This document shows, piece by piece, positions 14,631-22,493 of a stretch of DNA of 64,000 nt. This stretch comes from Chelonobacter sp050613185 (GTDB taxonomy: Bacteria > Pseudomonadota > Gammaproteobacteria > Enterobacterales > Pasteurellaceae). The notes under the pieces were generated by a model. It made no database searches, had not been told where the DNA came from, and saw only the letters and a list, made by a program, of their open reading frames with translations. The stretch is from assembly GCF_050613185.1 (NCBI RefSeq), contig NZ_CP192511.1, positions 1 through 64,000 on the forward strand, written 5' to 3'. The position numbers and the translations under genes are program-made. The stretch's first letter is position 1. Each line of letters opens with the position of its first letter.

Positions 14631-14660
14631 AAAATTTAGCCCCCAAACTTGAGGGCTAAA
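14631..14660 (-). terminator. Terminator after the DUF2303 gene
   Basis: On the minus strand TTTAGCCC and GGGCTAAA form an 8-bp stem followed by TTTT, 7 bp past the stop codon. It insulates the early operon from the cargo pair. Confidence 0.8.
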
Positions 14661-14666
14661 TAATAA

Positions 14667-15473
14667 TTACACTTCAACAGTGCCTATATTCACGATAATA
14701 TCCGTTCCGGTTAGGGAGAACCGCACTTTATCAGCGAACTCTTCTGCAATGGCTTCTTTTAGTGCTTCGGCTTTCACCATACGCAACACTAAAATCGGCT
14801 CGTCGCTACCGGTTAAAATTCGTAGGCGTAATGTAATGTCACGAATATTTAAGCCGCTATAGGTTTCACAGGTGAAAGTGAAACTGTGTGGGATCGTGAG
14901 TTTGCTTTTTGCTTCCACACTTTCCATTGCCGATTTCTTAGCGGCAAAATCACCAACTTCGTGTTCTTCACTTTTAGCATAATCCAATGTGATTTTCCTC
15001 ACTGCCGCAAGTGCATTGGCAAAGCTGATTTCTTCGCCGGCGTCGTCAAACGCCGTAATGTTGTCCGCCCAATCCTCAAGCCAATCCGACAGTTCGCTTT
15101 GTTCCAGCTGTCGCTCGTCAATGCTGCTAACGGCTTCAAACGCAGCGGTAGCAGATAAACTCAGTTCTGCGGCATGCAGAGCGTGTCCCGGTGAAGCTAT
15201 ATCACCAAGGTCAAATAGGGTTCTGGCTGACATGGTGTCAGGATTGACAAAACACTGTGCGCTTGGCTGAACGTTGCGCTCAACGTAGCTGATGTAATCA
15301 CGATAATGCGAGGTGCGATAAACAACACGATAACTGTTACGCTGTGCTTGATAACGCTCAAGCGGAAAGACCTGCATATCTTTCGGCACAATGGCAAGAG
15401 GGTAATCCGTCGGGCTAATGCGCACAGAAGAGAGTGCTAAGTCTTTGATTTCTTGAATGGCTGTCTTATCCAT
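14667..15473 (-). CDS. DUF2303 (YfdQ-like) phage protein
   Basis: 268 aa. The N-terminal region (DYPLAIVPKDMQVFPLERYQ), YVNP-like Phe-Val-Asn-Pro-Asp and the middle helical domain match the YfdQ/DUF2303 family found in lambdoid early operons, whose function is unknown. The C-terminus is beta-rich. It is adjacent to DUF2815 and DUF2800 genes, a grouping seen in phages with their own replication proteins. Confidence 0.8.
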   Translation of the reverse strand: MDKTAIQEIKDLALSSVRISPTDYPLAIVPKDMQVFPLERYQAQRNSYRVVYRTSHYRDYISYVERNVQPSAQCFVNPDTMSARTLFDLGDIASPGHALHAAELSLSATAAFEAVSSIDERQLEQSELSDWLEDWADNITAFDDAGEEISFANALAAVRKITLDYAKSEEHEVGDFAAKKSAMESVEAKSKLTIPHSFTFTCETYSGLNIRDITLRLRILTGSDEPILVLRMVKAEALKEAIAEEFADKVRFSLTGTDIIVNIGTVEV

Positions 15474-15489
15474 TATGTTTTTCCTTTTG

Positions 15490-15849
15490 TTAAACGGCTT
15501 TGGCTTGTTTGATGTGGATCACATTGTCTTTGGTCTCCACACGCTCAGGAGTAACCGATAAACGTCCGCCTTTGTGGACATACATCGGGGTGGCGGTGGT
15601 ATCTTCTTCCGATACCTTGCCGCGTTTGGTCGGCTGCGAGTAGATCAGTTTGTGCGAGATTTGCACTTTTGAGTTGGTCGAACTATCGCTATCGCTTTCC
15701 ATCTTTTTCAAAGTAAATTCAAGAATGACCTTACCTTGTTTGTCATGTGTCACTGTGCCGAGTGCGACTTGAGAAAGTGCGGTTGCCACTTTCGATACAA
15801 AAACACTGGCATCTAATTCATCTAAAAAATCTTGTAGATTGGTTTTCAT
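15490..15849 (-). CDS. Hypothetical early phage protein (119 aa)
   Basis: Starts MKTNLQDFLDELDASVFVSK, followed by a beta-rich region and a Lys/Val C-terminus. No family is recognised. It sits 16 bp upstream of the DUF2303 gene; the two are co-oriented and may act together. Confidence 0.6.
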   Translation of the reverse strand: MKTNLQDFLDELDASVFVSKVATALSQVALGTVTHDKQGKVILEFTLKKMESDSDSSTNSKVQISHKLIYSQPTKRGKVSEEDTTATPMYVHKGGRLSVTPERVETKDNVIHIKQAKAV

Positions 15850-15928
15850 CAGACTGTTTCCTTAATTTAGGTAAAAAAGAAGCCGCCCTCAGGCAGCTCT
15901 GTACTTTGGTGAAAAATGCAAAGTGCGA

Positions 15929-16480
15929 TCACATAAAATCATCTGCACCGCTGTCATCAACAGATAAATCATCAAAATCATCGGCACTGGCAACACCGCC
16001 ACCGGCAAAGGCATCACCATCACGGACGAATTGAATGCCGGAAAGCGAGGCGTTGATGCGTTTGCCGTATTTGTTGTCCTGCGCCCAGATGTCGATTACC
16101 GCATTGACATAGCAACCGGCATAAGGCTTACCATCGGCTTGCACCAATTCTTGTCGATTGCGATCGACAACTTTGGGGCGCGCTTTGTTATGGGCGGATA
16201 CAAAAAACTTGCCTTCAAAGCCTTCGTACTCCGGTTTTTCTGCGCCATCGTGCAAACAAAACGCATTTTTGGCTTTAATGGCTTTCCAGTTTGCCTCCAT
16301 TTTTTCTTCCCATTTATCTTCGGCAACCGCTTTCATTGCGGACATCACGGCGTTGTAGTTGTCGCTGCCTTTATCGAACAACAAGACAGCACTAAAACGC
16401 GGGTCGCCCTCACCGTTAATAGTTTTGGCTTCAAATAATGCAGGGAATGCTAAACGCACATCTTTTAACGTTACTTTCAT
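15929..16480 (-). CDS. DUF2815 protein, probable single-stranded DNA-binding protein
   Basis: 183 aa. VTLKDVRLAFPALFEAK at the start, RFSAVLLFDKG, AHNKARPKVVDRNR and GCYVNAVIDIWAQDNKYGKRINASLSGIQF are DUF2815 signatures. This family is distantly related to T7 gp2.5-type OB-fold ssDNA-binding proteins. The acidic C-terminal tail (DDFDDLSVDDSGADDFM) is typical of SSBs and would contact the phage polymerase or other replisome members. It lies between the DUF2800 nuclease and small early genes. Confidence 0.85.
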   Translation of the reverse strand: MKVTLKDVRLAFPALFEAKTINGEGDPRFSAVLLFDKGSDNYNAVMSAMKAVAEDKWEEKMEANWKAIKAKNAFCLHDGAEKPEYEGFEGKFFVSAHNKARPKVVDRNRQELVQADGKPYAGCYVNAVIDIWAQDNKYGKRINASLSGIQFVRDGDAFAGGGVASADDFDDLSVDDSGADDFM

Positions 16481-16501
16481 AGTTTTTCCTTATGGATTGG
16501 G

Positions 16502-17704
16502 TTAAGTTAAATCTTCAAAATCATCATTGCTGATGACAATGGCGGGTCTTTTATCAGAAAGCGGCACAACCGATGGTGAGCCGTCTTTTTGGATAATGAA
16601 GTCTTGGATTTTGTCCCATTTATTTGGGGTGGTTTTGAGCAGCTTTTCTGCCTGGGTTGGGCTGATCAGCTTTTTGTTGTACATTTCGTCCACTTTCAAG
16701 CGTAACGATTTCAACTTCGCTTCTGCTTCGGTTTCGTCCGTCCAGCTACGCGCGCCTTTTTTACCCGCAACCAATTTGTAGCCCGGTACGTCGTTGCCAT
16801 TCATCAATTCGGCAGTCGCCCGTATGCGCACCGCTTTGCAGAAACTTTCGATTAAATCCAGTTCCGGCAATAGGTGGGCGATATGCCGATTGTCACAGTT
16901 TGCCACTCTCTCCATCGCAGCCTCAAAATTGGTCGGTTTATCCAAATCGACAAAATCGTCAGCAACGGTATTGACAACGTGTTGGGCAAGGGCGTGGCAT
17001 TTCGCTTTTGCCTTGCAAAATTTGCAGGCTTTTTCTTGCGGAGCAAAATCGCCCTCTTGCACTTCGCCACCGTTTAGCAAACGCACCGCATTCGCTGCCT
17101 GTGCTTTTGCACGTTCAGCAAAGGCAAGTAGTTCCTCAATGGTCAGCACCCACTCCGACACCGAATTTAACCGCACTTGATGGACACATAACCGCACTTG
17201 ACGAATATCATGTACGAACTGATAAATATCGTATGCGCCCAAGGCGTAAAGCTGTAACTGTTCATTGCCTTCGGCATCGACTTTCACGCCTTTTCCATAT
17301 TTCAGATCGTGAATTTGGATTTCATCGCCATTCAAAATCAATGCGTCCACCGTTCCGAAAGAATCGGGCTGTCCGATATAGTGTGAAAAGTCCACTCGGA
17401 TTTCGATAAGCAATTCGCCGTTGGTGGCATAATCGCGTACGGCATGAATGTATTTCGGCACATATTCCAGCATTTCTTCATCGACGGCGGGATAGTCCGG
17501 TCCTGCCGGTTTATTGCCCAGGTACGCCGGCGCGCAATTCACCTGATTACGCAAACAGAATTCGGCAAGGGCGTGTGCTGTTGTACCTAAATCCGCATCG
17601 GGCGAGCTTTTGTCTTCGCTTTCTGCTTCCAATAGCAACGAGCCGTTACACCGCAACCAGCGGTGCGCACCACTCGGTGATAACAATGCGTGTTCACTCG
17701 GCAT
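16502..17704 (-). CDS. DUF2800 protein, PD-(D/E)XK (RecB/Cas4-like) nuclease
   Basis: 400 aa. SGAHRWLRCNGS at the N-terminus, GTVDALILN, then IHDLKYGKGVKVD..NEQLQLYALGA give the D-x-K and Q-x-x-x-Y nuclease motifs. A CKFCKAKAKCHAL cluster, with Cys at the N-terminus, suggests an iron-sulfur or zinc site as in AddB/Cas4. It probably acts in phage recombination with the DUF2815 SSB. The start overlaps the stop of the upstream gene by 11 nt. Confidence 0.85.
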   Translation of the reverse strand: MPSEHALLSPSGAHRWLRCNGSLLLEAESEDKSSPDADLGTTAHALAEFCLRNQVNCAPAYLGNKPAGPDYPAVDEEMLEYVPKYIHAVRDYATNGELLIEIRVDFSHYIGQPDSFGTVDALILNGDEIQIHDLKYGKGVKVDAEGNEQLQLYALGAYDIYQFVHDIRQVRLCVHQVRLNSVSEWVLTIEELLAFAERAKAQAANAVRLLNGGEVQEGDFAPQEKACKFCKAKAKCHALAQHVVNTVADDFVDLDKPTNFEAAMERVANCDNRHIAHLLPELDLIESFCKAVRIRATAELMNGNDVPGYKLVAGKKGARSWTDETEAEAKLKSLRLKVDEMYNKKLISPTQAEKLLKTTPNKWDKIQDFIIQKDGSPSVVPLSDKRPAIVISNDDFEDLT

Positions 17705-18083
17705 CGTTCACCCCCGCTTTTTCGGCTAAAAGCTGCAGTTGTTCAAGCAATAGCGATAAATCGTTATCCGCAACGGTGGATACCCCTTTCGCCTTGAAAC
17801 CGCTAAAGATTTCCACCAGTCCGGCGCGATCAACAGACACCAAATTCAGTGTCAGCGCTTGGCATTGTTTGCGCAAGGTTTCGTTATTGACCGCAGGTTC
17901 TGCTGCTTTTGTTTCGGTTTGTGCGAGAGAAGTGTCGTCTGCCAGAGGATTTGACGGCGGTGTATTTTCTGATGTAGCCGCTGTCGCTTCGACGGTAACT
18001 GCTTCGGTTGCCATAAAATCGGCGAACAGACTGCATAGACGATTAATGGCTTCTGTGTTTGCTTGTAAGGCTTGTTCTAACAT
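17694..18083 (-). CDS. Hypothetical early phage protein (129 aa)
   Basis: Acidic, with an N-terminal helix (LEQALQANTEAINRLCSLF), a Thr/Ala/Pro-rich linker (residues about 30-65) and a C-terminal helical domain. No family is recognised. It overlaps the DUF2800 gene, so it may be an accessory factor of that nuclease. GAGG precedes its start. Confidence 0.6.
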   Translation of the reverse strand: MLEQALQANTEAINRLCSLFADFMATEAVTVEATAATSENTPPSNPLADDTSLAQTETKAAEPAVNNETLRKQCQALTLNLVSVDRAGLVEIFSGFKAKGVSTVADNDLSLLLEQLQLLAEKAGVNDAE

Positions 18084-18180
18084 GAGGTTCTCCTATAACA
18101 TGATGAAAATCAGGACAAGTAAAGTAAAATGCAGGGTTGCTAAAACCCAGAATTCAGGCTCTTTCATAAATTTCAGGTAT

Positions 18181-18204
18181 AAAAAAGCCCACGCGAGGTG
18201 GGCT
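18181..18204 (-). terminator. Terminator after the first leftward gene
   Basis: On the minus strand AGCCCAC-CTCGC-GTGGGCT is followed by a run of T. A strong terminator after the first gene of the PL operon implies that downstream genes need antitermination, as with lambda tL1. Confidence 0.85.
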
Positions 18205-18220
18205 ATAGTGGGTTGAATTA

Positions 18221-18514
18221 CTAAATTAATTCCCGGCATTGCCGTTGGATTTTTTGCTTAGCATGGATCGTATTGAAATTGTTATTGCTATGTGTGTGCA
18301 ACTTATGACACACGGTTACCGGTTTTGATCGCTGAGGCAGGGTTTCACATAATACCGCAATCCGCACTTGGTGCTCCCTGTTGCGTTTCGCATTTTGTTG
18401 TTCACGGCTTTTTGCAAACATACGCTGCAATCTACCGGCTTTTCCGATTAATTTTTCCGAAGTGCGGTCCACGTAAACCGTTTCGCACACCACTGGACAG
18501 ACTAATGTTGTCAT
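18221..18514 (-). CDS. Small basic protein, candidate N-type antiterminator
   Basis: 97 aa from ATG 18514 (GGAG 8 nt upstream). It is the first gene after PL, strongly basic, with an Arg/Lys-rich helix-forming segment (LQRMFAKSREQQNAKR) like the arginine-rich motif of lambdoid N proteins, and a second basic tail. The leader contains a boxA-like sequence and hairpins, and terminators follow within the operon. N proteins diverge too quickly for sequence recognition, so this is inferred from position and composition. Confidence 0.45.
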   Translation of the reverse strand: MTTLVCPVVCETVYVDRTSEKLIGKAGRLQRMFAKSREQQNAKRNREHQVRIAVLCETLPQRSKPVTVCHKLHTHSNNNFNTIHAKQKIQRQCRELI

Positions 18515-18551
18515 ACTGCGTTCTCCATTAAAAATAACCACTGATACAATG

Positions 18552-18639
18552 CCTATTTGTAATAGGTGAGATCAGATTGCTTATTAACCACAACACGCCT
18601 AGCTGAATAGGCGATTCCGTTGCCGGAACGCTGATCTCA
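18552..18639 (-). ncRNA. Structured leader RNA of the leftward operon
   Basis: The minus-strand RNA can form an outer 9-bp stem TGAGATCAG/CTGATCTCA (18639-18631 with 18575-18567). It encloses TTCCG-GCAA-CGGAA (GNRA tetraloop) and CGCCTA-TTCAGC-TAGGCG. A separate CCTATT-ACA-AATAGG hairpin follows (18566-18552). The GNRA hairpin could be boxB; alternatively the whole could act as a put-like RNA. Confidence 0.5.
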
Positions 18640-18660
18640 TTATTTTGTGTTTGCCTCAGC

Positions 18661-18724
18661 CCCCCTCGCACACAATGCGAACGCTTTCACGCTATAGGGG
18701 GTTAACCAGTAATGTTAAAGAACG
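18661..18724 (-). promoter_or_regulatory. boxA-like sequence and adjacent hairpin (candidate nut site)
   Basis: On the minus strand CGTTCTTTAACA (18724-18713) closely matches the rRNA boxA TGCTCTTTAACA. It is followed by a GGGGG/CCCCC-closed structure (18701-18697 with 18665-18661) that contains TCGCA-TTGTG-TGCGA. The order boxA then hairpin downstream of PL is that of a nut site. Confidence 0.5.
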
Positions 18725-18751
18725 GTAGCCAGTTTGGCTTTGTTGGGAATA

Positions 18752-18780
18752 ATACTAATACATTTGTATTTTATTTGCAA
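18752..18780 (-). promoter_or_regulatory. Leftward early promoter PL
   Basis: On the minus strand TTGCAA (18780-18775), a 17-nt spacer and TAGTAT (18757-18752). The -35 box lies inside one of the repeated operator sequences, so repressor binding would block it. Confidence 0.7.
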
Positions 18781-18813
18781 ATATATTTGTGATAAATTTG
18801 CAAATATATTTGT
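18773..18813. promoter_or_regulatory. Tandem repressor operators OL
   Basis: ATTTGCAAATATATTTGT occurs at 18773-18790 and 18796-18813, 23 bp apart, as partly palindromic units. The related TGCAAATAAATTTGCA lies between the repressor and cro genes (19750-19765). Placement over PL and PR fits CI operators. Confidence 0.65.
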
Positions 18814-18939
18814 AAATGAGTTGTATTCTATTGTTTTAATACGGAAAAAATTTTGAATTTTTTTGATGATTGGGCGAATTATTGAATTTTAGACGTTAAA
18901 AAACCGCTCGATTGAGCGGTTAGATTGGATTTTACACGC

Positions 18940-19698
18940 TTAAGAATCTAAAAATGACCACCAAAACACTTGGCCAAGAATAGTGACATCTTGTAAGTCC
19001 GCCTCTTCATCGTCATATTCTGCAGTGTTGTAGCTGCGAATTCGCACTTGATTATTCGGCAAACGCTGTAATAATTTTATCCGCAAAAGCTCACCGTGAT
19101 TAATGGCATACATCTTGCCGTCTTTGATCTCTTTACAACCAAGATTAACACCAACTGTTGTGCCATCTGGTAGCACAGGCTCCATACTGTTGCCTTTTGC
19201 GGTTAAGCATACCGCCTGATTGTACTGTACACCGGCACGGCGCAATGTTGCTTTGGAAAAACGCAATTTGAAGCCATTATAATCGGCAATATCGTCCGCA
19301 AAGCCATTGCCGGCGGCAAGCCGAATATCTTTGTAGAAAGGCACGGCAACCTCGTCTTCATTCAATGGCGTATGACGATCCCATAAGTCAAAGCCACCAA
19401 TTTCACCAACATTCGATTCGATTTCTTTTCCGGTATCCAAATCTTCAAAATCGTCTATTACCCCGAGCCAACGCCGGGTATCTTCGTTATCTTCGCCGAA
19501 CTGTAAATAGGCTGCGCTAACCCCAAGCCATTTTGCCACTTTAGCTCGCGCATCCCCTTTTAAATCACTTAACCCTTTATAGTACCGCCGTGCCATTTCG
19601 TAGCTCATTCCGGTACCTTGGCTTAACTCCTTTATCGTTAAGCCTTTTTCATTCATCAAGTTCACTAAACGGGTTGTAATCGTGTCTTTACTCATCAT
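18940..19698 (-). CDS. cI: CI-like repressor with S24 autoprotease domain
   Basis: 252 aa. Residues 1-65 are an XRE helix-turn-helix (LTIKELSQGTGMSYEMARRYYKG). The C-terminal LexA/CI peptidase has an Ala-Gly cleavage site in RLAAGNGF, the Ser in GNSMEPVLPDGT and the Lys in GELLRIKLL. It maintains lysogeny and should be cleaved after RecA activation. GGGAGG lies upstream. A weak promoter on this strand (TTGCAA-16-TAGAAT) overlaps the OR operator, as for PRM. The repressor is also the likely target of the KilA-N antirepressor. Confidence 0.93.
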   Translation of the reverse strand: MMSKDTITTRLVNLMNEKGLTIKELSQGTGMSYEMARRYYKGLSDLKGDARAKVAKWLGVSAAYLQFGEDNEDTRRWLGVIDDFEDLDTGKEIESNVGEIGGFDLWDRHTPLNEDEVAVPFYKDIRLAAGNGFADDIADYNGFKLRFSKATLRRAGVQYNQAVCLTAKGNSMEPVLPDGTTVGVNLGCKEIKDGKMYAINHGELLRIKLLQRLPNNQVRIRSYNTAEYDDEEADLQDVTILGQVFWWSFLDS

Positions 19699-19748
19699 CC
19701 TACCTCCCTTTGCTATTTATGCCTTTATTCTATCGCAGTCCGCATTTT

Positions 19749-19789
19749 TTGCAAATAAATTTGCATTTAACTTGCTCAAGTGGTAATTT
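19749..19789 (+). promoter_or_regulatory. Rightward promoter PR with operator OR
   Basis: TTGCAT (19761-19766), a 17-nt spacer and TAATTT (19784-19789) drive cro and the primase gene. The -35 region overlaps the palindrome TGCAAATAAATTTGCA, the same motif as at OL. Confidence 0.6.
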
Positions 19790-19844
19790 TGAATTTGTTT
19801 TATATTTGATTTTAAGTTGCTTTAAATTAGTAAGGAGTTGTGAA

Positions 19845-20081
19845 ATGACTGCAACCGGAAAAGCTATCTTCTCGTTGGGCGGACCATCTAAAGTCGCCAG
19901 ATACTTTAATATCTCCCCTTGGGCAGTAAATATGTGGGTCCGAAATAATAAAATCCCTGCGGAACGTTGTCCTGATATTGAGCTATTAACAAAAGGGGAA
20001 ATCAAGTGTGAAGACCTGCGCCCTGATGTGAATTGGTCAGTTTTGCGCAATAAAAAACGCAGAACCGCAAGAAAGGGGTGA
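19845..20081 (+). CDS. cro: Cro / YdaS-like HTH regulator
   Basis: 78 aa from ATG 19845, preceded by AAGGAG. The HTH is SLGGPSKVARYFNISPWAVNMWVRNNKIP, typical of the YdaS/Cro group, with an RCPDIELLTKGEIKCEDLRPD tail seen in this family. It is divergent from the repressor and first in the rightward operon, so it is the likely Cro counterpart that turns down CI and early promoters. Confidence 0.85.
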   Translation: MTATGKAIFSLGGPSKVARYFNISPWAVNMWVRNNKIPAERCPDIELLTKGEIKCEDLRPDVNWSVLRNKKRRTARKG

Positions 20082-20084
20082 TTT

Positions 20085-22487
20085 ATGCCAATAATTTATG
20101 GGGCAACCGCCCAACAATGGGATCACTTTGCGAATGCGCTGAACTTAGCGGCAGATTTACTGCCTGTCGTTTCCGATCCAAATGTTAAAATCTCCCCCCG
20201 CAGTCGGATCAAACGTGCGGGGAAATTGCCGTCTATTGTCAATAATAACGGTTTTATCGCAGGGTTAGACAGCTGGCCGAATCGAAAAGTGGAAAAATCG
20301 AGTATCGAAGCGTGGAAAAAAGACTCACGTTTAGGAATATGTATCCGCTTAGGAAAATCAGAGTACTGCGTTACTACTCGCAAAGTACTGCGTCAAGAGG
20401 CAGAAAACAGTAAAAAGTACTGCGTAACAGGTCAAAAAACAACCTACGCAGTAGTTGGCACAGGGTACTGCGTAGATGAAAAAAGTGCTGATGACGCAGT
20501 ACTTTCAGATAAAGTACGCAGTAGTTATATCTATGCCCTCGATTGCGATCTTGAAGATGACGATTCACTTCAAATGATTAGCAATTCACTATTGCAAGTC
20601 TTAGGCTTAACACCGCCGAGACGCTTCCGTTCCAATGCGAATAAATGCTTGTATTTGTTTGCCGTAGAAGGCGAACCGATGACTAAGCGGGTTATGCGTC
20701 TTGAAAATGACGAGATAATCGAGTTTTTAGGCAAAGGACAGCACTTTGTTGCCGTCGGTACTCACACCAGCGGCGTGCGCTACGAGTGGGAAAATGGGTT
20801 ACCAACTGAGATTCCGGTGGTGAGCGCCGAAGCCTTTGAAAACCTGTGGGCGGCATTGGAAATGACATTGCCGCTGAAAAATACTCAAGCCAGTGCGCTC
20901 TCTAAAAATCGGGATTTATCGCACGGTGACCGCACTTCGGTTGATGAAGTGACTAAATATTTAGATCAGCATTGGACGGTATTCGGTATCGGCAACCGCG
21001 GCGAACGCTTTATTAAATGCCCGTTTGAACATGAGCATACCAGTGAGGGCAACGACACCTCTACCGCCTATTTTCCTGCCGATACCGGTGGTTTTGAGCG
21101 AGGTCATTTCAAATGCCAACATGCACACTGCGCACACCGTAACGACGGCGATTTCTTAAATGCGATTGGCTTTCGGGATAATGATTTCGAGGATGTCAAA
21201 GAGAACGAGGAAATTGCCGATAAGGTCGCCTATTTCTGCAAACGCTATCTGTATATGGCGGAGAACGACCGTGTTTGCGACCTCGATAGCACCCCGCATT
21301 CATACAAATTCAAACTCAGCGAGTTCAAAAACTACACGGCTAATGTTACCCGAACGGTACTGAAAGGTAAACAGCAAGTGCAAGAGCCAATCCATAAAGC
21401 GTGGTTGGAACACAAAGACCGTAAATCGGCAATTGGGTCGGTCTATTTGCCAGGGCAACCTCGGTTGATTATGGACGAAAACAAGAACTGGCTACATAAC
21501 GAATTCTATTTGCCGCAAATCGACACCGTTGAGACACGCGAGTTTTTACCGCACTTTTTGGCGCATTTGGAATATCTGATCCCCAATATCAAAGAACGTA
21601 ACCATTTTATTCAATGGATGGCGTCACTGCGCAAACACCCTGAACGCCGCAATAAGGTCACGAATATGCTGGTGGCAATTGCACACGGCACGGGGCGTGG
21701 CTGGGTCGTCGAACTGCTGCAAAAACTGCTTGGGCATTGGAACTGTAAAAAATGCAAAATGGCGGATTTAGTCGATGGGCAATTTAACGGCTATCTGCAC
21801 CAATCATTACTCTGTAGTGTCGAGGAAGTCAAAGAGCGCAGTGAACGCTTTGCAATCAGCGATAAAGTGCGGGATACGCTGACGGAGAACTATCTTGAGG
21901 TCAATATCAAGTATGGTGCGAAGCGCACACAACCGGTTTACACCAACTTTTTCTTTATGACAAATCATACCGATGCCTTAGTAATCAAACAGGAAGACCG
22001 TCGGATCAACGTGTTTGCCGGTCCTGAGCAGGCGAAAGACAAAGCCTATTATGACCGCTTATATCGCTTGCTTGATAACCGGCAATTCATCGCCGAAGTC
22101 TATTCTTACTTAATGCAAATCGACTTGAGCGATTACCAATGGACACATTCATTCGATACGCCGGCACGCCGCAATATGATTGAATTCAATATGAATGATA
22201 CAGAACGTGCCTTTACCGAGTTTATGTCAGATCCGCCGGCGTTAGCGATGACAATGCCTCAGGTCGTTGCGTATCTTAAAGGCGGCAATGATTTTGATAG
22301 CGAAATCGACGAGTATCAGGTGAGAAAACTGCTTCAACAGTATGCAACACCTTACACTCGTTTTCGGGTCGGAGATAGACGCGTACGACCTTGGTTGTTA
22401 TCAAAAGAAGTGAAATTATCTAAAGAATACATAAAACAAGAGCTGCTGAAGATTGCAGATATTTGTCCACTTGAATTTGAAAAATAA
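20085..22487 (+). CDS. Phage primase-helicase (prim-pol / DUF5906-type)
   Basis: 800 aa. The N-terminal half is a bifunctional primase-polymerase-like region (YIYALDCDLEDDD, GKGQHFVAVGTHTSGVRYEW) followed by a zinc-binding segment (IKCPFEHEH...FKCQHAHCAHRNDGDF). The C-terminal half is a DUF5906/D5-like SF3 helicase, with GTGRGW in the P-loop position rather than a canonical GKS/T, and TNFFFMTNHTDAL. It starts 4 bp after cro. Codons about 93-147 carry seven copies of a GTACTGCGT motif, so this part of the protein is shaped by a DNA repeat, as in lambda O, whose gene contains the origin. Confidence 0.85.
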   Translation: MPIIYGATAQQWDHFANALNLAADLLPVVSDPNVKISPRSRIKRAGKLPSIVNNNGFIAGLDSWPNRKVEKSSIEAWKKDSRLGICIRLGKSEYCVTTRKVLRQEAENSKKYCVTGQKTTYAVVGTGYCVDEKSADDAVLSDKVRSSYIYALDCDLEDDDSLQMISNSLLQVLGLTPPRRFRSNANKCLYLFAVEGEPMTKRVMRLENDEIIEFLGKGQHFVAVGTHTSGVRYEWENGLPTEIPVVSAEAFENLWAALEMTLPLKNTQASALSKNRDLSHGDRTSVDEVTKYLDQHWTVFGIGNRGERFIKCPFEHEHTSEGNDTSTAYFPADTGGFERGHFKCQHAHCAHRNDGDFLNAIGFRDNDFEDVKENEEIADKVAYFCKRYLYMAENDRVCDLDSTPHSYKFKLSEFKNYTANVTRTVLKGKQQVQEPIHKAWLEHKDRKSAIGSVYLPGQPRLIMDENKNWLHNEFYLPQIDTVETREFLPHFLAHLEYLIPNIKERNHFIQWMASLRKHPERRNKVTNMLVAIAHGTGRGWVVELLQKLLGHWNCKKCKMADLVDGQFNGYLHQSLLCSVEEVKERSERFAISDKVRDTLTENYLEVNIKYGAKRTQPVYTNFFFMTNHTDALVIKQEDRRINVFAGPEQAKDKAYYDRLYRLLDNRQFIAEVYSYLMQIDLSDYQWTHSFDTPARRNMIEFNMNDTERAFTEFMSDPPALAMTMPQVVAYLKGGNDFDSEIDEYQVRKLLQQYATPYTRFRVGDRRVRPWLLSKEVKLSKEYIKQELLKIADICPLEFEK
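20363..20524. repeat. Iteron array inside the primase gene
   Basis: GTACTGCGT at 20363, 20385, 20417 and 20465, and its complement ACGCAGTAC/G at 20446, 20494 and 20516: seven units in 162 bp. Two more copies lie just after the gene (22664-22672 and 22678-22686). Mixed orientation and clustering point to binding sites of a replication initiator. Confidence 0.7.
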
Positions 22488-22493
22488 AAAGTA

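Noticed and set aside
20363..20524. CRISPR-like array
   Set aside because: The repeated unit is only 9 bp, occurs in both orientations with uneven spacing, and lies inside a coding gene. Iterons fit better.
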